Below, piece by piece: positions 49,045 to 62,419 of a DNA stretch of 64,000 bases. The stretch is from Antennarius striatus (Eukaryota > Chordata > Actinopteri > Lophiiformes > Antennariidae): NCBI RefSeq assembly GCF_040054535.1, contig NC_090794.1, positions 5,943,001-6,007,000 of the forward strand. The letters are read 5' to 3'. The notes beneath the pieces are model-generated. The model was not told the DNA's origin. It saw only the letters and a program-made list of their open reading frames with translations, and made no database searches. Both the position numbers and the translations under genes were made by a program. The first letter of the stretch is position 1; each line of letters begins with the position of its first letter.

Positions 49045-50919
49045 ACCCATGGAAAGACCACAGGATGGGCTTAGAATGAACGAATACGGATGATTAACTT
49101 CATACAGAGTTTACATTTTAAACAAGTCACTCTACAAAGCTAAAACGCAGTCAGTATATTTCTCTGCAGGATAGTGTCTTACTCCTTTTTCTAATTTAAG
49201 AGCAACACATGGATGCTTATAGCAAAGACCTTGCATAAACACCTTCTTAAAAATCATCCATCTATCCATTCATCCATCCATCCATCCATCCATTCAAAAG
49301 TTCCTTCTTACTTAATTACTGTAAAAGCTTATTTGCCGTGAAAACTTTATGTCTATTCCTTATAAAACATTTCGTCACTGACTTTAGACATTTTTTTTTG
49401 TCACAATCCTACTGCTTCTCCTAAGTAAGAATGCACCAGCAACGCTGGAACAGCATTTCCGTGGGCACACAGATTGGTACATCTCTCAAACACTAGCAAT
49501 AACGCTTTTGTTGTTCTGCGCAACATTTTACACCAAGAAAGGAAATAAAAGATGGGATAGAAATGTGAAGGGAAATGCAGAAAATTAACTTCAGCTTCAA
49601 ACTTATTATAATCAGGGCTGGAAGAGACATGGAAAGCTGTCCCTATACTTTTGGCTATTTAGTGCACAATGGAATTTGCACAACCTGTGTTTTACTTCCT
49701 GCTGCTTCAGTGCAAACCCCTTATTCTCCTGTCAGTGCATCTGCATCACACTTCATGCTGTGATTTACTTCTTCTGCACCGCAACTTCCTCGTACCTGCT
49801 GCTGTCAGACGTGTTCTCACCGCTGAGCATCCACAAGATGAAGCAGATGGAGACAGTGACAGAGACATCACTTCACAAAGGGAAGCGAGGAAAGATTTGA
49901 GCAAATGGGAGTAAGCGCGGAGTGAAGAGGTGATGGGAGGGCTGGCGGAGTGGAGGTGGGAGACAGTCGATAGCAGAGCGCTGACAATTGACAAGGCAAC
50001 TTCAATCGACCTCCACATACAATGATTTTGAAAGGGCGTGAAAAGGCCGGCGTCTCCCAATTCTTTGGGGGAGATAATCGCTTTAATATCCACCTGCATT
50101 CAACCTACTATTACAGGAGCGCACCCGAGAACAATATAATAGCCAGCTTCTGTCTCAAGCTGCAGTGGAGCTCATCTCTCTGGCATTTCATTTTACAAAG
50201 TCAAGATTTATTTTGTCCTCCCTGAAAAAAACATTATGCCGCTCTTATTTTAATAGGATGCATAAATTCTGTCATATTTAAAAAGAATTTCACTTTAGTC
50301 CAAAAACCACGCTACAGTTCATTCGTCATTAACATTTCACACTTACCACCATTGCAGATGATTTCCTTTTCAGATGTCATGTGTCATCCCCACGAGAAAT
50401 ATAACATAACTGAACGCTTCTTTTGTCCACATGCTTTTGTGCTCTAGATATTTGAATATCTTTGAACATGCATATAGTCTTAAATAATATATTACAACAA
50501 TGTACTAGATTATAATACCGCTACATACTACTACTAAGGGCGCTCTCACTTTTAAATCATCCAGACTGTTGTGTTTTGTCAGGATTTTATGAATTCTTCA
50601 GGTAATAAAACATTCCTGGATGATTTAAAACTGCACAAAACATGTTTAAAATGGCCCCAAAAATTTTTTCATTCAGTTTGTTTGTTTCGTTCATTGGTTG
50701 AATGGATATGTTCTTCTGTGATCTATTATCTCTTGAACAACACAAGTGTGTTGATGGACCACTGGATACATCCACTGAATGGAAACACATCCCATCATCA
50801 GAGGCTTTCCATCCTGTCCTATCTGAAATTAACTTTTTTCCTAGAGTAGATGCAGAATTCTGCTTTGGTTGGTGAATGAATAGTGCATGTTGTGTTATGT
50901 TATGTAATGTTGTGTAACG

Positions 50920-51053
50920 TTATATTATGTTGAGTTATATTATGTTGAGTTATATTATGTTGAGTTATATTATGTTGAGTTATATTATGTTGAGTTATAT
51001 TATGTTGAGTTATATTATGTTGAGTTACATAATGTTGAGTTACATTATGTTGG
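50920..51053. repeat. 15-bp minisatellite
   Basis: About eight to nine near-identical units of gttgagttatattat, diverging at both ends into related 'tgttatgt' words. No spacer structure, so not a CRISPR-like array. Confidence 0.92.
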
Positions 51054-53174
51054 TATGTTAAGTGTTGCTATGCTATGTTTTATGCTACATTATGTTATGC
51101 AATGTTAATTATGTTGTCCCAGCCAAATCTATTCAATAATCACAATCAACAAAGAAAAATTATGGTTGATCAGAAAAAAAATCTCTCAACCTCATAATAT
51201 TATATGACAAGAGCAAAACATAGCAGGTTATCAGGGAGTCACCCTGCAGAAAGCCTTTAATTCTAGGGACTGTGTGTGCAGTGTAGAGAGTGTGTGGAGT
51301 CATTTTGTTTTGTCAAGACGACAGAAGGAAACCAGAACTCATTAAAGAGTGACTGTCACTCCTCCCCTGCAGAGAGTGGGACACTGGCTGAAAGAAAATT
51401 AAAGCAACCTACTACATTTGTGTATATTTCTCACTATCCTGATGGTTGGAATAACTCACTGCTGCCTGGCGCTGCACCGACTGTGAGCTTTATCACTCCG
51501 TTATCAGTTCTGAATTTGTTTGTCACTGCGTGAGATAATGGACGTGTGGCACGAGAACGAATGAATTGCATGTGTCTCATGGTGAACGTTGGTGAGTTGG
51601 CAGCCCTGTCTTTTCATGCTTCCTCTAACATTTGCTTTAAACTCTGCTTGAGCAAACATTTAGACAGCACAGATATTTACCCGCCCACCTCTGAAGTTCA
51701 ACCTGAGCTCTTTTAGCCTTCTATCATTTTTAATTGTATGGATTTTTTCCTGCAAATATGATTCGTGTTTGCAGTGTCCAGTGAAATGGCTTTTCTTATT
51801 ACGACCTGCACAAAGAGCATGTGGTGAAGAGCACTGGATTAAAGAAGTTTAAACGTAGCCTAATTCTATGCTAATGTTTAATTAACCTTTAACAAGCTGT
51901 TAACATGATCATCAGACCAAATTTTTAAAGGTTACAAAATGCAATCAATGTTTCCAAGTGAAAGAAAAAATATCAGGTATTTTTTTCTGCTAACAAGCTT
52001 TGCTCCCCGTCATCACAGTTTCCTGAATAAATCATGGTGGCACCGACAGGAAGACCTGGGACCACTTTGGCTCAGTTGGACCCATAAATGCAGGGCTCAG
52101 AGGAGAAAATATCTAAAACTGCCTTTTTCCAATGGGAGCACAATTCCAGGTAATTTCCCTCTTGTGTGTGATGTGTGATTTGTAATGTTAGCACACACCG
52201 AGTGTAGAGAAACCAAAAGTGAAAGGGGCTATGAGAATGGAGCACACGGATCTATGATTGACTGTCGTCTGTTTGGCATGAAGCTCATATTTTTGCATTT
52301 TATGTTTTTGCAGAATAGGTGTGATGTTGCTGTAAGACTTTCACTAGGTGTAATGATATTTTCTGATATAACTAACACACACCTTATTCACCTGAGAGGA
52401 ATAAGAGGACAAAAATTGTAAATGCTTAGAGGAAAGAAAATTAAACGGATGAACGGTGAGGAGGATTATTGACATTTTAATCACAAATCTTCCACAACAA
52501 TTCAAGCAGGATAAAAGAGAACCATTTAGGGACCAAACTTAACTATACCATACCTCACCTAGCCATTAATCTCCCTTTGTGGTACACCCCTCGGTACTGC
52601 TCCATTTGGGCTTGCGCAACTTTCTAAAGAGCAAATTCAGCTGTGTGTGAAATGAGGTCATGTACTGATGGTGCATATGATGAACTGTCCAGTGATCAGG
52701 CGAGCTGGTTTGGGAATACGTAGTTCAAACAAAACCAAGAAAACAAGTAAAAAACCTTCATGTCAAATTACAACTAAATTAGCACAATAAAATTTAAACT
52801 GAAGTGCTGCAATGTTAATAATTTTTGCATGTGGCTCCATAAATTTTCTTGTGTGGACTCAGGATGATTACTTTCCACCTGATTAACAGCTCAAACAAAA
52901 AGCTGTTTATACTCACACTCTGGATGAGCAGAAACGCTTCATCAGAGCTCGTCTGGAGTGAGTTTCTGGATGTTTTTGGATTTCACAAACAGAGAAAAGA
53001 GAAAGGAGTTTACTAGTAATTACAGTATTGAGCAAACAGAGTATCAGAAAGTGGAGTGTAGGTGGATGGGGATTAAGAGAGGGTGGAAAGTTGGTAAATT
53101 GCCTCCTGGTGTGAGAAGCAGAGAATGGGATTTGGAGAGAGAAACACTATATTTGGCAGCTGAGACAGTTCAGG

Positions 53175-53201
53175 GTTATTGGCTCTGATAGAGCCAATAA
53201 C
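53175..53201. repeat. Perfect 12-bp inverted repeat, 3-nt loop
   Basis: Arms gttattggctct and agagccaataac around loop gat. The arms contain ATTGG/CCAAT words. Confidence 0.85.
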
Positions 53202-55596
53202 TCCAGATGTAAACATAAAAACAGGCTTAAGTTTAAATTCTAGATTAAAACAGAATGGGAAAAGCTTTTTAATTTTATTCCTCTATGTGCAATACAATAA
53301 ATATAAATCTTAATTAGTATTATAAATATTATAAACACCACAAGTATGTCATATCCTGGAAGATGCGGAGACTTGATTTCTGAGACTTTGCTTTGCAGGA
53401 AAGGACAAAATCAAGCGCCATGTCACCATGGCAACAACATTAAAATTGAGATCAACATTATGAAGACTTCTGTGCTTGATTATGTTCAGGCAACCAAAAC
53501 CAATAGATTTGAGAAAATTGTTTCAGCTCAGTTTTTACATGACACAACCCTTATTGAGATAAATAAATATGTTCAACAAAGTTTATTTGTGGATTAAAAA
53601 ACTGACACTGGGCTACATGTCAGCCTGGCGGGTCCAGCAGACAGCTAGCTGTGGTTTAGCACAGATCTGCCCCGGCTACACCCAACCACTGTGGTATGTG
53701 TTTGCTTTCTGCTCCATGGCTGCATTCCTTTGGGGGTTAAGTCATGACTTGGCAACACTTTGTATGTATATCTGGATAACAATGACTTTCTTGAGCATTA
53801 CCATGATTACCATGGATTCAGAAAATTAGGTGAAAAGCTGCAGGATTATTTTCTATATTTTCTTGTTTGGTAGCAGAGAAAATATGCAGGAAAAAAACCC
53901 ACTTTCTTTTCAGTGTGATTAAAGGAAACTGTTTTCTTTTGTACTTGCATAAAATGATTGTGATAGACAAACGTAATAAGAATGGGCCTTTATCTTTAAA
54001 TACTCAAACAGTCATTCAATTATAAAAAAATAAAATAAATTCATTTTTCAGTCCTAATAAAAAGACAGAAAGAGCTGCAGAATCATAGTTTTTAAATCTC
54101 CAGTGTATAACTTCCTTAAATAAATGAATGCATAAATACATGAGAATGAGGTGCAGTAACAACTCTGCGAGGTAAAAAAAAATCTGACAGTTACACAGTC
54201 AGAGGACAGTGTTGGTAGACCTCCTATCACCTTTATTGAAGGTGAGGGTTTTCAAAAGTTGATGGAGGTTCAAGGTGTCATCTCCTGAAACGGTGACTGG
54301 AAGCCTGGACCAGTTATACGATTCTGATGCACATGGGCTGAAAACTTCTAGTGAGTGTAGAAAATATAACTCCTATCTCTGTGTCTGCATATCATGGTGT
54401 TTTTGCTTGAAAATGGCTAGCTGTAATCCATACTGTATTAAACCGACTGCACAACATTCAGTGGAAATGACCAACCTGTTACAATAACAGTCACCAACAA
54501 CAAAGTGACGGAAGACTCGGAATACGCTCAACTCTCCAAATGTTTTGCTATCTCAACACCACCATTTCATCCCACTGTTGCCATGGTAACCCTTACTTAT
54601 GTATGCAATACCTGCAGATGTGTGTGTACTCTATCTATGCGTTTCCTACCAAACTGGCTGTCACCAACTGAAGGTCCTCTCTAGTGCACAGCTACACAAA
54701 AATGTGTCTTTCAAGGACAAAGCATGCAGAAGGAGAACCGGCTCATGAATCAGGAAGTGTTTCTTGTCAAAACAAGTTGCTGTTGTATTTAATAAGAGTA
54801 GGCAGGAGGAATAATCTGCAGCACAAAGCAGCATTATCACCGCTACACAGTAGCGGTGAGGTGTCACACGCGGTCCACATCGCACACACCACATAGTAGT
54901 TCACCCCTGACAGCGGCGGCGTTACACCTGCTGGCTGCTGACAGGCTGTGGATGCTGAGGGGAAAACTCATAAGAGGCGATAAACAAAGTAACTCAATCA
55001 CAGGGAAGCTGCAGATGTCCAGGATTCAATTTGTGGCCATAATGTGGAGGCATGTGGGCAATAACAGGCTCTGGGTGACACACACTGAGGGTGCAATCAC
55101 CAGTGCCTTCGCTTTATGAATAAGACTGAGGTCAGAGCCAGACACCATGTCACGTCTCAGAGAACTATTTGGGAGTTTCAGCTCATTATCTCCATGTTGA
55201 AATCATGCAGTTTTGTTTTCTCTGATTCATACTAGTGATTTAAAGTTAAAATAAATTTTGAGTCACAGTTAAACCGACGTCACACGCGGCAGACAGACAG
55301 GAAATGAGACATTTTCATTAGCCTGGATTTATTTGGAAATGGATTTTCAGACTATTAAAACAGACACACTGCTTATAATTAACCTGTCGTTTCAGGGTTA
55401 GGGTTACGCAGAAGTATTGCTGCATTTACTGAAATATCCATTTTCCCATTATACTTTTTTTTAAATGAAATTTTAATTCAATGCAAACATTGGGTATATT
55501 TTTCTTAATTGCCCAGTGCTACAATTTATGAATTTTAATGGTTTCGAGCTATCAAATAATAACACGTTAACGCACTACATTAAAAAGATGAATCTG

Positions 55597-55631
55597 CCAT
55601 ATCACCAAGAGTGACCAGCTTGGTGATATGG
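55597..55631. repeat. Perfect 13-bp inverted repeat, 9-nt loop
   Basis: Arms ccatatcaccaag and cttggtgatatgg around loop agtgaccag. A would-be RNA from either strand would fold into a short stable hairpin. Confidence 0.85.
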
Positions 55632-58600
55632 AGGAGGATGTTCTACCAAAACAGAAAATCTCAAAGCTGCTCATTATTAAAAAAAGAAAAATTCAGTGTC
55701 AGGACTGTGAACTTCTAGACTATGATCTATTTATTCTGCAAACAGTGATGGAATCATTGATTTATTCAGATTAAAGTGACAAATCAGTTCTTTACCTATA
55801 AGAAATGTTCAATAATGAGATTCAACATGTTTTTAAGAGATTTTTTTCCCAATCCTATATTCAGGCTCTGGTTTGTGACCTTGACTCCGTTTTTGTCATA
55901 AATAGTTTTATTCGTGTTTGCCTAACATCTGCATAACTGCTCTGAAAAGCGTTTCCCTTGGGGCTCAGTTTTAATGACTGGAACAGCAAAAACATGAATT
56001 AATGACCTTTAATGAGAAGGGTGATCCCTGTTGCGAGGCACCGTTGCTCAAACAGCAATGCTCTGCACCATGCTGTTCATCCCCTGAGGTATCTGAAACC
56101 ATATGTTTGGATGTTTTCAACGGTAAAAGTCAAAATCATACAATCACGTCCTCGCTCCACAAGAGCACCTCAGGAGCTGCTCTTTCACTTCTTAATGTTT
56201 ATCTGAGGTCTGAACTCTTTCAGCTTCTTTCATCAGATGAAAAATTCTCCAAATCCTAAGGCTGATTACAATAGATTGTGTTTTTGGTTAGATGGTGTCA
56301 TTTCTATGTGTTTTATCCATCCTGAAAGTTCTTAACATATACAAAAATACAACTTTTTTCTCCGTGTATGCTGTACCCAGGCATGAGAAGCAGACCTCCT
56401 TGTTAGCCTAGCCACCTAGCAGCATTTTTGTCATGCTGTGTCCAATTCTAGTTTCTTTTCTTTTCTTCATTAACTTTTGACCCACTTTAAATCTATGGAC
56501 AGTCACTTAGCGTGAGTTGCTGACTGTCTGCCAGGGGGCCGAGCCCATCACAGACCACCCGGCCAAATAATTGAGGTCAAGGAATCTGGGCTGGGAATGT
56601 ACTGTAATGTTGAACCAATTCCATAATCAATACTGTAAGGCTGATAATGAGCCTCTGAAATCTGAGGGGAGCACTGCTAATGAGAGAGAGGATGAGATTC
56701 TGTTTCTTTAAAAAATTGCTGACAGCAGTATTTGAGGTTTTTTCTTCAAACTCATCAGAAGCCATGAAATTATAAAACCTAACTATTGTGATATCACTGT
56801 TGGCACCAGTGGGCTGTTAGGCCTATGTTCCACTACAGTCACCTGAGGATCAGAGCAGATTACAGGTTGTGCTGTCATGCATCACATGACCTCTTCCCAG
56901 CCCTCCTCTTACACTTGTCTGATAATTCTCCTCTCATTGGTTTGTGACTTGGTTTGTAAAAAAAGTTCAATATGACACCAGAACATACACTACAGGCTAT
57001 TATTTTCAAAGGATAGTGAATCTTTATTGCCTTTTCTTTTTTTTTTAACCTACAATGTTTTTGAAAACACATTTAGTTCTACTTTTCTGATGTGTAACTG
57101 AAGCCAACAATGACTTTGATGCATCCATTCTGTTCTTTATATTGCGAAAATCCGGGCTGAGAAATTATTCAGTGTTTATTTCTGGATGGTTATATATATA
57201 TTTTTAAATATGTGCCAAGTTTAAAAGTTTCTTTAATTTTTTTTAATTTCCAACTTTGGAACAAACAGAAGCTACATAGTCATTTCATCTCATCATTTGC
57301 ACCACTTTTGGAAAGGCGTGCATCTCTCTGCAGCACGGACTGGCTTCTTTTATGACATGAGCATCATCTCCACTGTGAAATACTTATTTAACTGACTGAA
57401 AAATGTCACTCATGCTCAGATTATGAACAATACTTATGGAGCCCACAAATTCAAGCAGCTTTTGAATATTTTAAAAAGTGTTTGTAAGTCTTTGTTGTGG
57501 ACTTATGTACCACATATTTAGCAGATGCAGCAGATTGAAATACCGTGACTGGATTTGGATTAATTGGGCTTCAATTCATAGAATTCATAAAAATATCAAT
57601 CATTTCCAATCTGCACTTGGAAATATTCCTCTCTCTGACTACCTTCATACTCTTCTAATGGAAACATGTCGCTGTAAGAAACAGCGTGATGGATATTCCT
57701 GTTATGACCTGTTTGCCTCTCTTCATTTATTTTTACCTTTTTATGGTTGATATTTTTTGTGCTTCATGATGTTAAAGTGATTTTTAAAATCATTTTCACT
57801 TCATGTAACTATGCTGGTGTCTCTTTCAATCTTCCAAACTCTGTGCACTATAATGAGTTGTGTTGAGTTGAAGGCCAAAATCGTCCCTAGATGCAACACA
57901 CAGGAATAACCCCCCCCCCCCCAAACATCTATTGTTATTGTTTACCAGAGGTAATAGAATGCCACGAGGTGAGGTCATCATTCTTCTCAGCCTGACTGGT
58001 TGAGGGAACCTTCAGTAATGAGAAATGTGAATGATGTACGTGCTTTGCTTTGCTTTGTGCCTTTTTTTTTTTTTTTCAAAAGCTGATCCAAATTAATTAG
58101 TTTGTGTGCTGTTCATATTCTTGTTAGATATTCTTAGAAAATCTTGTTAATAAGAAACGACTTTGTTCCAGTTAAAGAATACACGCTACATGTAACAGTT
58201 CGAATAATGCTTGCCTGGCCTAAAACCTCTCACATCGACAAATTCAACACTTGAACTCATCACGTCCGTCCCGGCTGCTTGCTGCTCGCACACATCTCAT
58301 CTCCTCTGCCTCCTCATTTGCTGTGAACTAATATTTAATTTAGAAAATGCTCTCATACAAGCAGCACTTTTGAAGGAAAACTGGAGAGGAATGATAATGA
58401 GGCAGGGAGAACGCTGGTCTCAAAGCTAACTATTAAGCGTATCAGCCTGTGTCAGCAGTTCCCATACGTTATCTTCAAGTAGTTTTTCCGGAGCATCACT
58501 CAAGTAATTAACAGGTCACCCACTGAGGAACAAAAACAGCATCACAACATCTTTGCTATCTCGCTGTTGTTTGTCCATGTTGCATTAATCTTTTACTGAA

Positions 58601-59490
58601 ATGCAAGCATCAACTAAACCAATAGTTGGCCTCCGTGTACTGTAGGTGACATGGATTCTCTAGGAGACTCACTGGAGATGGATTCAAGTCTGCTAGAAAC
58701 TAGGTTCATGTTCACTGGGTGTTGTTTTTAGCATTCATCTATGCAGAAGTTGTAAGAATATGTACATCCACCATGTTGTTCATTTTAGGCTGCAATAAAA
58801 AACTGGTTATGTTAGTAAAAATTACTAAAGGTAAATCTGTCCTTTCTCATAGGGTTGTTCATCGGTCCATAGAGGAAGGCAAACATACTGGATTTTCTTG
58901 AATATTTTGCAGGTATATTTAAAATAACAGATGCGTTTAATATTTTTTTACTCCTTATATAAATGTTATTTTTATAATTTAGCACAAAAGCGGATTTCTT
59001 TCAAAAGTTATTGGCTGAAGGTGACGTTTAGGAGAAGACAAGAATATAATTTAATCATAGAAGTAAGATGATGTTGTAACTCTCGCTTGATGGGGGTATG
59101 GGGGCGTTATTCGACAGCCTATGTCTCTCTATGTCAGCACCCCTCCCTCCCTTCCTTCAGGTAAACAGTTGAGGAGTACGGAAGACTTAGAAAATGCTTC
59201 CTCTTTTAACTGCCAGGCTGTCATATAATTGCCCCACAGGGCACTTTATAATTTATAATTTATCTATTTTAGGTGACGTTTGGGAAAGTGTGTTTAATTG
59301 GCCGTGTCAGCAATGCTTCCTGTTTTAGATGAACTCTTAGAGATTCATATTTATCTGCTTACCAGTTATCTCTGGGTAATGCTGTCTACCTCTGCTCTGC
59401 ACAGCAGATATATGACAGTGACAGTAAAGCTCGAAAGAAATGAGCGAGTGAGCCTGGCAGCGGTAAGTGGCCACGGGTAGCCCAAACATC

Positions 59491-59684
<194 letters not shown>

Positions 59685-62384
59685 TCCCTGGGTGGATGAA
59701 CAATCTTTATCTCCACTTCGACTACATGGAATTTCACTACATCCTCTGATGCCAGGTATTCCCTTGAATTAAGGAGTTGTTTCTATGCTATCAAAAGTAA
59801 AACTACATCACCTAGCAACCAGCGGGGGATTTTTGACCTTTTAGCAACTGAACGACCAGTGAGATTTTCCACAGGGAAAAGCCATTTTAGAAACATGTCT
59901 GTCAGGCATCTTAAAAGTCATAGATAAGAATAAAAAACTAGTTTAAAGAGAGGAGTGTAAAGAGTACAGGGCGGGTGGAGGAGGTTGAGCAGAAAGAGAT
60001 GGACAACAGCAAACAACCAGGCGAAGCCACTGATGTGGAGAGAGATTGTGAAGGAGAATGCAGGAGTAGGGGTAAGAGCAAATAAAGTTGGGACATATTG
60101 AACCTGCATTTTCTGTGCTTTCTCATATAATGGAACCAGAAGGAGGTGATTACTGGGCAGAATATAGAGGTCAGGTCGCCTCTTCATGAAAAATCTTTTA
60201 TGGAAGAAATTTACTGTCAATGAAGGTCGTTTGAAATCACTTCATTCGATTGATTTCATTTATTCAACATGTCAAAACGTCTTGATAACTCTGGTAGGTG
60301 ATCACTACAGTAACTATAAGAAATCATGACTAATGTGTGGATTCCCCCAACAGGTTTTGTTCTTTTAGTGTCTACTTTCACACCCAAATCATTTGGTTTG
60401 GACTTTGTCACTTTTCTCTATGACCTGAAGAATCAGCCACCAAGAATAGGAAGATGACGACAACATGAAGGCATGTCAGCCTAAAAATCAGGGGTTATCG
60501 TTCCAACTAACAGTCAATACCGATGTTCAATTCTAGAGTAGGAAGGACATTCATGGAGAAGAAGGTATATGCAAACCTATCGATGATTTAAATGCTCCCG
60601 TTGAACTCCCATTGGCGGCAGATGTTGATGATGTAGATGTGAGTGTGGAGGTGAAAGACGGGTGAAATGAGCCTGAGAAATGTAGCCGGTATTAATAATT
60701 GAACATGACCGGAGCTCCTCCCGTGGGGGTTTAGGGAATGAAAGTATATACCCCCTCCATGTGACGACGAGAAGCATGGCTACACCTCCGCGTGTGACAG
60801 ACACACAGGGAGAAGCAGCCTGTAACGATCCAGCGCACCACCAGAGAGAAATGGATCTCATCCCCTCACCACAAAAACGCCTGGAGGTGACTTACACATA
60901 ATGATATCTGAGATGCATTTGGCAGGAAAAGCTGCATTCAAGTAACTACTAGGAATCATAACAAGAAGTGGCAGTGGTTGATTGAATGTGTGGGATGGTT
61001 TTTTATTTGTTTTTCTTCTTGTTTTTTTTTAGGCCACCCAAAGGAGAAATAGAATTTGACATCCTCCATAGCAGAGCTGAAGGTTTGGAGGAGGGAAAAC
61101 CCTAATTGTTCCATGTGGGATTTCCCAGGCGTGAGTTTTATACGGTGACAAGTGCTTCTATTGTGTTGTTTTTTAGAGTTATTATTAGTGAGTTTGCACG
61201 CAGCCAACATCGAGAACTAAAAGGCAGAATGAGAATGAAAAAATAGTTTTTATGTCCTAGCTTCTCTGACAATTATTGTCTTTCCTGTCCAATCAGTAAT
61301 GATTTTAGAACACCATCATTTCCCATAGAGATTATTTAAAGACTCATAATACAACCATGTGTCACATGACCATGGGTCAGATCTCAGATGGATAAATCCT
61401 TTTGGGATCACTGAGGGAACCTATCTGTTCCACATGTGATAGGCTTTGGTGCACAATCAGTATTTAATCAATGTGTTATTAAGAGGAGTCAGGTTTGCTG
61501 CTGTAGCTTCTTCGAACTTGAAAAGAAAAACTATGAATCCAAATGTTTGCAGATCGTTTTTAATCTGTTGTATCTTATATCCAATCATATATCTGGTGCC
61601 TGGTAAACAAACACATCTTGTAAGTCTTTGGTGTTGTGATTCAAATGGTTCTTAAATGATCTCAAGAACAGATATATTTTCAGGCTTTGGATTTGAATTA
61701 TTACACCAGGAACTCTTGTGAATCTTTCATAACTTAATTTCACACTAGGCATTTACTCTATAAATAGGGGTATAGGTAACAAGATGTACATTTTAAAAGT
61801 CACGTAACAAATTAAATGGGCATAACTGTCAGAAAGAGCTAACAAGTCAGAACAACATGTAACAGTAATGATCTCCAATCAGTTTGTTTTCATCGCTTCT
61901 CATCTCTGTTTTCACGCGTGCGCTTATTCAGTGAATATGCAAGGCTACGTGTTTAACATCAAAACATCACACACAAATTAATCAGACAAGTCTTTCTCAT
62001 TTTGAGCGATAATGAAAAAAAAAACCGGTTTCACACTTTCACAAAGAACAAGTTCAAACTCTAATTATGAAAAGCAATGGGTGTCAGCAAATTTCTGCCA
62101 TTTGTTCTCATCTCACACTTTTATTTAGTCTCAAAACGTCTTGTCGAGGTTTAGATTTAACTGGTTACCCTAAACCAGAACAAATCTGAGGATAAATGTA
62201 AAATGTAAATCCCTGTCACCTTTGAATCTGAGCTGATTTAATTTAAAATAATGATCATCCAGTATGTGTTTGACCATGTCTGTCTGGCTCTGCATCTCTG
62301 TGTGATCTCTTACACATCTCTGAGGAATCTCCTGTTCAGGGGGGTGTGCCAAATGTCAAAGGTGGGCCGCATCTGGCCCGCGGG

Positions 62385-62419
62385 CCAGGTGTCTGCATCC
62401 CACGGATGCAGACACCTGG
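62385..62419. repeat. Perfect 16-bp inverted repeat, 3-nt loop
   Basis: Arms ccaggtgtctgcatcc and ggatgcagacacctgg around cac. It directly follows a 'ggcccgcgggcc' palindrome in a short GC-rich island (62360-62420) that resembles the end of a dispersed fish repeat. Confidence 0.88.

Noticed and set aside
49258-49296. CCAT/ATCC run
   Set aside because: Short imperfect tetranucleotide microsatellite in the LRR-gene 3' region, not given its own entry.
50920-51053. Regular direct repeats that could suggest a CRISPR-like array
   Set aside because: Units are contiguous with no spacers, and the DNA is from a vertebrate.
56002-56259. 85-codon Cys/Ser-rich frame
   Set aside because: No signal peptide, domain or splice context and no similarity I know. 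Too weak to list as a gene.
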